From the NCBI GenBank assembly GCA_021404565.1, contig JAAWWF010000047.1, forward strand, positions 1 to 54,372: a stretch of 54,372 nt of DNA. Reading direction: 5' to 3'. The notes beneath the pieces were generated by a model. It ran no database searches. It had not been told where the DNA came from and worked only from the letters and a program-made list of their open reading frames with translations. The position numbers were made by a program, and so were the translations under genes. The stretch's first letter is position 1. The number at the start of each line of letters is the position of its first letter. Origin of the DNA: Roseivirga sp. Its GTDB lineage: Bacteria > Bacteroidota > Bacteroidia > Cytophagales > Cyclobacteriaceae. Below are positions 25,599-34,800 of this stretch, in pieces.

Positions 25599-28500
25599 GA
25601 ATCCAGATCCGTTTTGAACTTCAGGTAACCCTCCCTTAAGGTGGCCGGGGCATCGGGTAGTTCAGCCTGAGTGCCCGGGTTCAACAAGTCATAGCCTGTC
25701 CAGGTAGGATCTGCTCCCACACTGGCCACCGCGCTTTCCCACCAGCTCCACTTACCATGCTTTTCAGCTAAAGGCAGAAAATTGATCCCGTCCGTGTATG
25801 TGGGGCTTTGCTTATCACTGGTAGGAGCTTTGGAAACCCTCGTCAGTAGCGGCCCTGTTTTGAATGTAATCTCGATCTGTTCAAGGGCTGCGGAAATAAA
25901 CTGATCTGGAATTTTGATATCTGTAACCGGTAAAATACCGGTGGTCGCATGAATGCCGGCCCTGGGGTCTACTAACAAAGTAACCATCTCAGTAGTGGTG
26001 CCATCGAAAGGCAGCTGTATGTAGTTCGCATCTGCTCCTCCGATCTGCTTTACATAAGCCTGTGTTACCGATGGATCAGGAGCCGCTACGCTATTGAAAA
26101 CCGAGTAATCGGTAGTGCCTCCCACACTGGATGAAGCAAAATAGCCCATCACGCCATCCTCCCTTGTCGCCATATCGCCTAGCCGAATGCTGAAATTATT
26201 GGTTGTGAAATCAGGAATTTTTGAATCAGCTTCTCCGGCCACCTTTGGCGCCCAGTCGCAATTCGCAATAGGGTTACCGTCCAAAACAAACTGCAGCTGC
26301 ACACGAAGCAGGGCCAGTGGCCGACCAATCAATACTGTCATGTCTTTATCACTTCGGGTGCCCAGGGGTTGCGTGGTCCAAAGGGTACTGTCGATGGTGA
26401 AAAGCAATTGCTCAAATTCAGCCGTTGACATGCTGACAATGCTGGTGAGGAAGGCCCCAAGCTCAGGATCATTTGGTGTGATGTCTGTAGCGATGGAAGT
26501 CACGGTATTATTGTCAATAGGAGGCAACCATGTAACAGTGGCTCCGGAAGCCGCTGAAGGGTCAGTAAGCTGCAGTTCTCCCAGGTTGGTGCCGGTTGGT
26601 CCAAAGATCAGTAATGATTTGTCGATGTGATTCGGGATGACCCAGCCACAGACCGGGTTTACATCGGCATCGAGTCCTAATACCTTGCTATTGTCTTTTT
26701 GGTCAACCATTTCCAAGTTCAGCCGGGCTGGTTGCAGAAGCCTGGGAGGCAGCAGAAAGGGAGAAGCAATGTTCGGAGTGAAAGTGGACTTGGTTCCCGA
26801 CATCGCCTTGTCAATCTGGGCGAGGTAGGAGGTGTCACTGGATAGCCCATCACCACCGATCAGCTTCAATAAGCGGCCAAATTTATCGTAAAACACCACT
26901 TTTGTAAAATAGGCCTGTCCTGAACGGATGGCATGAAAGGGAATTGAACTGTTTACCTGTGTGCTGGTCATGCTCACATCAGGAACAGAGCCAACCAGCC
27001 CCTGTGCATACTCGGGAGTAATGTAGGAAGCTGCAGGGGTCGTGCCGACATAGCCAATAAGCTCCGCATAGCTTACTCCTGAGGGTGAGGAAGGGGCTTC
27101 ATTGACAGGCCTTCTGAACAGCAATGGGCTTCGACCGGTAAGCAGGTCATTAAAGCCAATCAATTCCTGCGACAGGTACTTCCAATTGTCTATACTCTTG
27201 ATTTCATCGTATAAGGCTTCCAATATAGCGTCATCAGGTGCATCACCGCCAAATTCATTGAGGAAGGTATTGAGCCGTGTTCCGAAGGTAGCCGCCAAAT
27301 GTGGGCTCAACAGGGAGCGACCTGAAGTGCTCGAGGGGGGGATCTTTGCATCGGTCTTGATATCACTGATCATCCCTGAGGTCATGTTGCCTGAAAGCTC
27401 ATAGTCAGTGCCGTTGAATTGCCAGTTGTAAGTGCCGTTGTACTGGTAGGGTATGGGTTGATAGGACACTTCCCATTCCAGGTACAGAGGCTTCCAACCC
27501 TGCGACCAGAGCGACATTGAGTTGATAGGCAATGTACCCGTATAGGAGCCGGGGGTAGGGGTGGTCATCTGTCCATTCATAAAAGCAGACAGGGTCGTTT
27601 CATCGGCTCCTGTGGCGGTGGCAATCTGTCCGGCATTCGCAGGATCCAGCAAGGTGAATTCAGCAAACATAGATGCTACTCCGGCAGGAAATGCACCGCT
27701 GTTGGTCAACAACCCGGTCAAACTGGTCAAAGCACTCGCATCTATGTTGGTGGTGCCATCTGTAAAAGCGGTGAGCACCTGGCTGTCGATCCTGACAGTC
27801 AGGTTGCTATTGGGATTAGAAATGGAGGCCGGTTCAATACCCGAGACTACAATATTAGGGTTATTGCTCATCCAGTACCTCGGTTGTGTGATGGCCTTCA
27901 GAGCAAGTCCTGAGCCAATACTATTGCTGGTAGCAAAGGCTTCTACTCCGGCCTGGTAATTCTCCTGGGCTGTTTTCGTGGTGTCTGCCATCGGGGTGGG
28001 TACCAGCGCCAGGTACTTGGCTACCTTGGCCAGCTGTGCGACCACATTGGAAGTGGCAGTTGCCAGATTGGCTTTTAATGTGGTGTTATCAGAATAGCCG
28101 GTATCATTCCCAAAGGGGTTGAGGTTGGTGTTGAAGAATCCGAGCTTCCACCAGGCGGCATTCAGGTCCCATTGCAGGCTGTACAAGTTACTGAGGGCAG
28201 CATCCAGCTTTGCCTGGTTTTCATTCAGCGTCACCAGCCAGGCAGGGTGTGGTACATCAGAGTATTTAAGCGTACCCCCCTGATCGGCCTGGGCATTGAC
28301 TACGACCCAGCGCGTGCCCCCATATTTAGAAGAAAACCATTGTGAAACATTCTTTTCAGCCAGCAGGGCCTCTCCATTGGGCTGATTCAGTTTATCCAGA
28401 AAGTCGTATTGAAATGCCCTGAACAAGCTGATGATGGTATCTGAGCTGATGTTGTTGGTTTTGGCATATCCAGCTGTATTCGTAAGCTGGTCCGCCACCA

Positions 28501-29485
28501 GTGAGGTAAAGGCATCGATACTCGTATTGGCAATTGACAACTTGATGTCCGCGGCATTGTTAACGGCATCCAACTGGTCAGGGCTGTTGGGTGAAGTATC
28601 GTCCTTGTTCCAGGCCAGATTGAAGGCCATGCCCGTGTACAAGGATAACCCAGGTGCTCCGGAGGGCTGGTTACCAGCAACCTTCCAATTCAAGGCACTC
28701 AGCACATCAGCAATGGCCTTGCCTGAGACCGTAAGGATATCTTCGTTGTTATTGGCATACCAGCCCGTCACAAAATAGCTGAGAGAAGCTTCGGTGGGTG
28801 CATCAGAGAGGTCATCGTAAAAAGAAAATATATTCTCATTATGCGGGTAATAAGCGCTGAAGGCTACATTGCCCGGAGATACAGCGGTCAGAAATCCAGA
28901 CAGGTCAGCGGCATTCTCTGTCCAGGAGTTGGCCTCAAAAGCTACCCCAACCTGCTGAAGGTAGCCCTTGGTGGTGTCTACCTCTGTGGGGGTAGCCGCT
29001 TTACGGTTGCTTTCAGGGGACCCGCTCCAGGCTGTGACTACGCTGCCATCGACCACAAAATCCGAACCGGCTCCCGAGTTATTAGGGCAATCTCCTTCTA
29101 CCACCCAGGCCTTCAATACATTGGAGCCGCTGATTGAATTAATGGTGGACACTGTCAATGAAGCCGTGCGTGAAACCCGAACCACCAACCAGCGATTGGG
29201 TACCAGGGGAGCATCATGCACATTGCCTGTACTGGAAGTGCGCAGTGAACGTGGGAGCTCCCAGTGCAGGTAGGCGCCCATATCCACACCCGCTTCGGCC
29301 ACAGTACCCCCTTTGGGTTCAGGACTTGAGAAGCTGCCATTGCCGGAACTACCAGCCAGGTTCTGGTATTGAAATTTCCATTGGAGAAAGTTGGTATTCG
29401 TTCCTCCGGATTTCGGAGCAGCGGAAAGTGCATTGTTGACCAAAAGCACGTCTAATTCTACCGGGACATAAAGTGAAGAGGACAT
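25595..29485 (-). CDS. 1296-aa cassette protein with VPNRWLVVR motif
   Basis: Very large protein without signal peptide, starting MSSSLYVPVELDVLLVN. Recognisable points: YLHWELPRSLR, LVPNRWLVVRVSR (about residues 90-102), a long helical part (about 380-560) with LNENQAKLDAALSNLYSLQW and WWKLGFFN, QPRYWMSNNPNIVVSGIEP, and MSLWSQGWKPLYLEWEVSY. A region follows with FTKVVFYDKFGRLLKLIGGD and PFLLPPRLLQPARLNLEM. The VPNRW and RYW...NP.VVVSG-type motifs recall large uncharacterised proteins of actinobacteria and myxobacteria that, from memory, occur near DUF6603 proteins. No enzymatic motif is seen. It is 9 bp behind the 783-aa gene and is surely in the same transcript. Function unknown. Confidence 0.8.
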   Translation of the reverse strand: MSSSLYVPVELDVLLVNNALSAAPKSGGTNTNFLQWKFQYQNLAGSSGNGSFSSPEPKGGTVAEAGVDMGAYLHWELPRSLRTSSTGNVHDAPLVPNRWLVVRVSRTASLTVSTINSISGSNVLKAWVVEGDCPNNSGAGSDFVVDGSVVTAWSGSPESNRKAATPTEVDTTKGYLQQVGVAFEANSWTENAADLSGFLTAVSPGNVAFSAYYPHNENIFSFYDDLSDAPTEASLSYFVTGWYANNNEDILTVSGKAIADVLSALNWKVAGNQPSGAPGLSLYTGMAFNLAWNKDDTSPNSPDQLDAVNNAADIKLSIANTSIDAFTSLVADQLTNTAGYAKTNNISSDTIISLFRAFQYDFLDKLNQPNGEALLAEKNVSQWFSSKYGGTRWVVVNAQADQGGTLKYSDVPHPAWLVTLNENQAKLDAALSNLYSLQWDLNAAWWKLGFFNTNLNPFGNDTGYSDNTTLKANLATATSNVVAQLAKVAKYLALVPTPMADTTKTAQENYQAGVEAFATSNSIGSGLALKAITQPRYWMSNNPNIVVSGIEPASISNPNSNLTVRIDSQVLTAFTDGTTNIDASALTSLTGLLTNSGAFPAGVASMFAEFTLLDPANAGQIATATGADETTLSAFMNGQMTTPTPGSYTGTLPINSMSLWSQGWKPLYLEWEVSYQPIPYQYNGTYNWQFNGTDYELSGNMTSGMISDIKTDAKIPPSSTSGRSLLSPHLAATFGTRLNTFLNEFGGDAPDDAILEALYDEIKSIDNWKYLSQELIGFNDLLTGRSPLLFRRPVNEAPSSPSGVSYAELIGYVGTTPAASYITPEYAQGLVGSVPDVSMTSTQVNSSIPFHAIRSGQAYFTKVVFYDKFGRLLKLIGGDGLSSDTSYLAQIDKAMSGTKSTFTPNIASPFLLPPRLLQPARLNLEMVDQKDNSKVLGLDADVNPVCGWVIPNHIDKSLLIFGPTGTNLGELQLTDPSAASGATVTWLPPIDNNTVTSIATDITPNDPELGAFLTSIVSMSTAEFEQLLFTIDSTLWTTQPLGTRSDKDMTVLIGRPLALLRVQLQFVLDGNPIANCDWAPKVAGEADSKIPDFTTNNFSIRLGDMATREDGVMGYFASSSVGGTTDYSVFNSVAAPDPSVTQAYVKQIGGADANYIQLPFDGTTTEMVTLLVDPRAGIHATTGILPVTDIKIPDQFISAALEQIEITFKTGPLLTRVSKAPTSDKQSPTYTDGINFLPLAEKHGKWSWWESAVASVGADPTWTGYDLLNPGTQAELPDAPATLREGYLKFKTDLDS

Positions 29486-29494
29486 TTTTTTACT

Positions 29495-31846
29495 TTAAGA
29501 GGTTTGTGAGGTGAAGACCAGGCCTTCAGCCGCCTTGATCATTTGTATAGAAAAAGTGGAAGGGCTCAGGTCGCTGTTGGCCGGTGTATTGCCCAGGGCG
29601 GTTAAACCCGATACCAGGGTTTGGACCAATCCGCTTGAATCGGCAGGGTCAATATTTAAAGTCAGGCTGGTGGCCGAGCGCATACACATGGCACTCTGTT
29701 GGGTCAGGTCCCTGATTTGTTTAAGGCCGCTGTTGCCAGCACCCAACTGATCTCCCAGAGAGCCGGCAGTGATGGTATCACGTAAGACTACATTGCCATT
29801 GTCATCCACACCAAATCCCAGACTTTCTGAGGGTTGACTGATCTCGATATTATCAGGTACTCCGTCAAAAATGCAAAGCAACACGCTGGGCGACAGGCAC
29901 TCCATTCTGAGTATTTTCAATGTAGTGTCAGCGGGAGTAGCTGCCTTTGGTTTAATAACCAGGTTGGGCCAGCCTGTGACCAGTGCAGAGCGTATTAAAA
30001 CTCCACTCATGATGGCGGGTGGTGTATGGGTGGCACCTGGAGTAACGCCTTCAGAAGCATCGGTTGAAATGGCCAGGGACTGTAAAGCTGCCTCCTGCAA
30101 CATCCCCCTGGTCAGTTCTGTAAAGAGTGCCGTTTTGCTCGATTCCTGCCCCAGGCTGACGGCACCGTCCACCGCAGCATTCAACCAGTTTTGGTCTATA
30201 TAGAAGAAACGGATCGACTCTGGTGGTAGCATGCGGGAATCGGGCACCAGGCACTCAAAAGGCAGAGGTTTCAGAAGCATGAGGTCCGACAGCCATTCTG
30301 CAATAACCGCAAATTCTGCGACTATCAGTTTATGCAGCGCCTCAATGGTACCGGGTGAGGTCATAAAGGATTTGGCATCATCCACTACGTTAGAAGAGGA
30401 TGGAGTAGTTTGTGCAGGGTCGTATGGCGTAGGAGTCGGATTGATCTTGAAATCTTTGATGAGTTGCGGGGTGAGCATCTTCAGAAACTCAGACTGTATG
30501 GTGGGCAGGTTGCCCGAAGTCGTGAGTGTCTCAATATCTGTGGCACTGAAACTATCTGACGCCAGGTATTCCTCCATTTTATCGAGCAGGGTCAGGGCCT
30601 TGTCGCGATAGGCCAGGATATTTTTGCCAAAGCTTTTATCAGCCAGGGCGGCTTCCCGGCCTGCCTGCCAGGCGGCAGCCAGCGACATGTCGAACACTCC
30701 ATTCGTTTTATCATAGATAATGGCCGCATCGGAGGTGAAATAGGGGCTTGAAATACCGCTGTTCTCCGTCAGGATGGGAGCAAGTGGCCCCCGGTACCAG
30801 GCAAAAGTATCTTCCCCGCTACGCGTATGATAGGCCAGGGGGGCATAACCATCGGCAATTCTTTGTTGAACCGTGGAATACCCTGCTGAGCCCGTGTCCT
30901 GGGTGGGAGCAGGCAGGCGCAACCAAAGCTTGGAGGAGTCCACTGTAGTATTGTTACCGGGGGTGGTTTCTTCTTCGTTCACCAGATTGGTGGCCAGGGC
31001 TCTAAAGTCCTCAGACACATTAGGCAAAGACAGAAATGACCAGCTGGCCAGTGAAAGCAGAGACACCTGTGTCATGCTGCTGGGCCAGGTCGGTGAGCCT
31101 GTCAGATAATCTTCCATACCCTCCAGTGACACCAGGTGCACTATATTCTTAATGGATTTTGGTGAGGTTGTCCCATTGTTTAAAGGTGCATTGGCAAAGG
31201 TATTGGATGCGATCACCGAGAAAAGGCCTTGCTCATCAATGCCCAGTTCAGCACGTCCTCCGGTATTAACCTGTCTCACATGGGCGAGATAAGGTAGCTC
31301 GGTCACGTAAGGCACCTGTGCGGTAAAGGTGTCTGTGCTCATTACGATATACTCACAGGGAGTTGAGGTTTGAATATCGGCATCGGGAGTGATGGAGGGC
31401 ACCAGAGTGGGAGAGGCCTGAGTTTGAAAGTCGTTCAGGGTACCGGAGATGGACCCGGTCTTTTTATTCCCCCCAATCAATTGATCACCACTGAAAACCA
31501 TCAGAGCAAGCCATGGGGTCACCCTGGTGGCAGGAGCAGCCAGGGCCCGCTCCCAGGGCAACATGGGCTCTTTTAATACAATATGGGGCAGTACCTCCCC
31601 ATAAATGCCGGTGCTGCCATCAGGAGGGTATTGATTAATGATCGACTCCTTATTCATGGCTATCTGCGGAGCGGCCACTGTAAAGCGCTGGTGGGTGTTA
31701 AAGCTTTGTGAGGTGCCCCCTGATAAAGTCTGGGTCACATTGACTTTATAGTTTCCACCCTTCAGGTTGGGCACATAGTTGTCATACAGCTGAATGTCTC
31801 CCGCAGCTACACTGGCTTTTATACTCGTTGTGGTTGGCAGAGTCAT
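29495..31846 (-). CDS. 783-aa cassette protein, unknown function
   Basis: Start chosen at ATG 31846 (MTLPTTTSIKASVAAGDIQL), 10 bp after the DUF6603-like stop. A start at 31954 would overlap that gene by about 100 bp. The N-terminal beta domain reads DNYVPNLKGGNYKVNVTQTL, then RFTVAAPQIAM. Then PHIVLKEPMLPWERALAAP, TPWLALMVFSGDQL, YIVMSTDTFTAQVPYVTELP and YLAHVRQVNTGG. The middle has APLAYHTRSGEDTFAWYRGPL. A C-terminal part of about 250 residues starts near LVPDSRMLPPESIRFFYID. No signal peptide, no membrane segment and no known catalytic motif. The strict linkage with the 1296-aa and DUF6603-like proteins suggests that the three form one complex. Confidence 0.8.
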   Translation of the reverse strand: MTLPTTTSIKASVAAGDIQLYDNYVPNLKGGNYKVNVTQTLSGGTSQSFNTHQRFTVAAPQIAMNKESIINQYPPDGSTGIYGEVLPHIVLKEPMLPWERALAAPATRVTPWLALMVFSGDQLIGGNKKTGSISGTLNDFQTQASPTLVPSITPDADIQTSTPCEYIVMSTDTFTAQVPYVTELPYLAHVRQVNTGGRAELGIDEQGLFSVIASNTFANAPLNNGTTSPKSIKNIVHLVSLEGMEDYLTGSPTWPSSMTQVSLLSLASWSFLSLPNVSEDFRALATNLVNEEETTPGNNTTVDSSKLWLRLPAPTQDTGSAGYSTVQQRIADGYAPLAYHTRSGEDTFAWYRGPLAPILTENSGISSPYFTSDAAIIYDKTNGVFDMSLAAAWQAGREAALADKSFGKNILAYRDKALTLLDKMEEYLASDSFSATDIETLTTSGNLPTIQSEFLKMLTPQLIKDFKINPTPTPYDPAQTTPSSSNVVDDAKSFMTSPGTIEALHKLIVAEFAVIAEWLSDLMLLKPLPFECLVPDSRMLPPESIRFFYIDQNWLNAAVDGAVSLGQESSKTALFTELTRGMLQEAALQSLAISTDASEGVTPGATHTPPAIMSGVLIRSALVTGWPNLVIKPKAATPADTTLKILRMECLSPSVLLCIFDGVPDNIEISQPSESLGFGVDDNGNVVLRDTITAGSLGDQLGAGNSGLKQIRDLTQQSAMCMRSATSLTLNIDPADSSGLVQTLVSGLTALGNTPANSDLSPSTFSIQMIKAAEGLVFTSQTS

Positions 31847-31856
31847 GAATAGTCGA

Positions 31857-34800
31857 TTAAGAGATTTCCATTGGGTTTTCGGTAAAAAGGCTATCGGCAT
31901 TGGCCTGCATATTGCCCAGGGCACTGTAAGTGCCTGTGTACAGGCCATTGGCATTTAGAATGCTCACCAGGCTTTGCCGGTTCGAGGCCGGGGTTCCGGA
32001 AGCAATGCCTGAGCTGGTGCTGGCAATATCGGCAACGGTAGTGCTACTGGCCGTTCCCTGGAAGTCAGTGCTTGCACTGCCGGTAGTGATGCCGTATACC
32101 AGCGGGTTTTGGGCAACACCCTTTTCGATGTATTCCTCGCTGATGGCCGTCACTTTGATCGGACCCAGGTCGTCAGAGCAGGTGGGCGCAGGGGCCGCCA
32201 GTGACAGGCCCACATAATGCGTGTTCTGAACCGGGGGTTGTGGTTTGGATGGGTTCTGAACGTAACTATCGCTATTGTCTTTGAATGGGGCACCCCAGAG
32301 ATTTTCCGGTACACTGGTTTCGTTACTGCCAATGGCCCAGGTAGACAGGTCATGATCTTTACCCTCCGGGTGTGCTGTAGTATATTCCGTTACGCTCACA
32401 TTGTGTGTGGAGGTAACACCCTGGTTGGTGCCGTTGGAAACACCGCCATCCAGGAACATGGGCCGGATGCTCATATTAGATTTATCCGGTACGTTGGGTA
32501 CGGCTGTGTTGGCAGCGGTGGGGTTGACCTTATTGGCGGGGACCACACTTTGAGTGCTGAAGGAAAAGGTGCCGGCCCGGGTGATCCACAGGGGTTCAAT
32601 GTTGTCCGTGCTTTGCACGTCTTCTACAAAAGCATTGCCGTTTCCAGAGTCCTGGTTGTTATGAATAACAGAACCGGTCGTATTGTCCCAGTGCAGATTC
32701 TTGGTGATTCCATGGTTGGGTACCACTTTACATACCACCTTGTTACCTGGCAGTAGCTTTTGACTGAACTCGCTCCAGGAGAGGGCCGTGTTATTGTCTT
32801 CTATAATGCCCGCTATGATGTCTTCGGAAGACCCGAAGCCGATCGTCACGGTAACGATCACGATATGTACTCTCACTTTACCCCCCAAAGGCGAGCCCCA
32901 GATCTGGATGGCCGCACCCAGCGATACTGAGACCGTAGCATGGCAAAATAGCAGGTCCAGTCTTACCGATGCTCCAATGCTTACGCTGATATCCCCAATA
33001 AAAGAGAATGGATGCCAGGCTACCAGGAGATTGATCACTGCATCGAACCAGGCTTTGACAGGGCCTGCCTGATACAGTACATTCAGGCTGCCACCCGCCA
33101 TACCAAAAGAAGGTGTCATGGCAAAATAACAGTCCCCTGTAATGGAAATATTACTGGCCACCTGCCAATTAAAGCCTAACCTTGATACTTGAGGGTAGTA
33201 AGCCGGTGCCGGAAAGGCCGGGTGATACCCGCCCACGGTCAGTACAAACTCCCCGGAATGCGGATTGTCGCCAAACCAGACGTAGAAGGCAAATCCACCG
33301 GTAACATGACAATCCTTGGTGAGCACAAAGGAATTGGGCGTGAGGCTGGCCCCGGCTGTGAAATAACCGTCATGCGGTGCCAATACTGCCTCCAGGGTCA
33401 ATTCCAGGTAGACGAATGAATCTGCCGTATTTCCTCCCTCCGGTACGGGTAGGGTAATGGAAGCCATACCCAGGATATTAAATATCAGGTCTTTCCCGAA
33501 TTCGACTGTGAAGAGCAACTGCCCCTGAATAACTTCGAAACTGTTGAATTTAACCCCAGCGGCCAGCCAGTAATCTCCCTGTGTAGGAGCTACCCAGGTC
33601 ACCGTCTCTCCGCTAACCGGTCCGGGCGCCTGTCCTTGCAATACGGCCAGGGTATCAGAGGCCTTACCATCAGAACTGCTGCTTGTAGCGGCACCAATGG
33701 CTAAAAGTGGGAAATCGGCCACCTCTCCAAGGGTAGGGGTGGTGAGTGACATGTTGTAGCCTAAGCCACCCATCAGGCCTTCTACAATAAACCAGGGCGG
33801 TCCGCCCAGTATCTCATCTACCTCTACAAATAGGAAGAAAGAGGGCAAGTCACCATTTGATAATTCTGCATAAGAAGCAATGGCCGATAAGCCAAACTCT
33901 TCGGCCTGTACACTCAGGTCACCTGCATACTCGAATTTCGTACCGGAAGGCGGATTGGGTACGTGGTCAATGCCTCCTTCAATTCTCAGAGGAGGCTTGT
34001 TATAATCGAAGCTTAGTCCGGAAAGGCTAAATTCCGGGGTGAATGCGGTGAGTTCAGAACCAAAGGAGAGACCGATCAATGTGGCAGTCAGAGGCCCAAT
34101 GGTGAATCCTCCTGTCAGGGTAATGTCGAGTACTTTGTTGGTGTAAGAAGCCGAGATACTGTCTAAAAATACAGAACCAAGTTTCTTCTGTACTGGTGTA
34201 GACCCTTTGGCTGCTTTGTCAGGACTGTCGGCAGGGTTTTGTTCAGCACCATTGCCTTTTCCTCCACTTACAGGGTATTCCTGTACCGGCAAGACCAGGT
34301 TGTTACTCTCCTCCATGATGGTGAAGTCAAGCACAAACATGATCCCTGGTGTAATGGTATCCGGTTTGCTGCTTGCACTGGAAGTAATGCCCGAAGGATC
34401 TTTGGAGGTGATGGTCAGGAATAACTCGTTGAACCCAAGTAAGCCGCCCAGTTCGCTACCGACTACGGGTAAGCTGGAAAAAAGGTCCCAGCTGTCGGTA
34501 CTTTGCAGTTCGCCTACCATCACAAATTCCCATTTACTCGTGGTGGAAGAATAGGCAGCATCAATGGTTATGGTGACCGTATAATTACTGCCCAGGTCTA
34601 CTGTGGCTGAAACAGAAAAGGTTTTGGCATCGGAATCATAAGTGACTGTTGGGCTTTCCAGTGTAATATCAGGCAATATGCTCAGGTCCAGGCCAAAGTC
34701 TGAAAAGAACCCCTTGATCAGGTCGGACAAGGAAATGCTGGTCGCGGAAGCTGTCAGGTTAAGTCCGGTATCACCGGCCGTTTCAGACAAGGTAAGGTCA

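Noticed and set aside
28387-28680. Frames of 60-120 codons inside the large cassette genes on either strand
   Set aside because: They are out-of-frame shadows of the large genes, with unusual composition and no family likeness.
31847-31954. Longer start of the 783-aa gene
   Set aside because: It would overlap the end of the DUF6603-like gene by about 100 bp, while ATG 31846 gives a 10-bp gap like the next junction.
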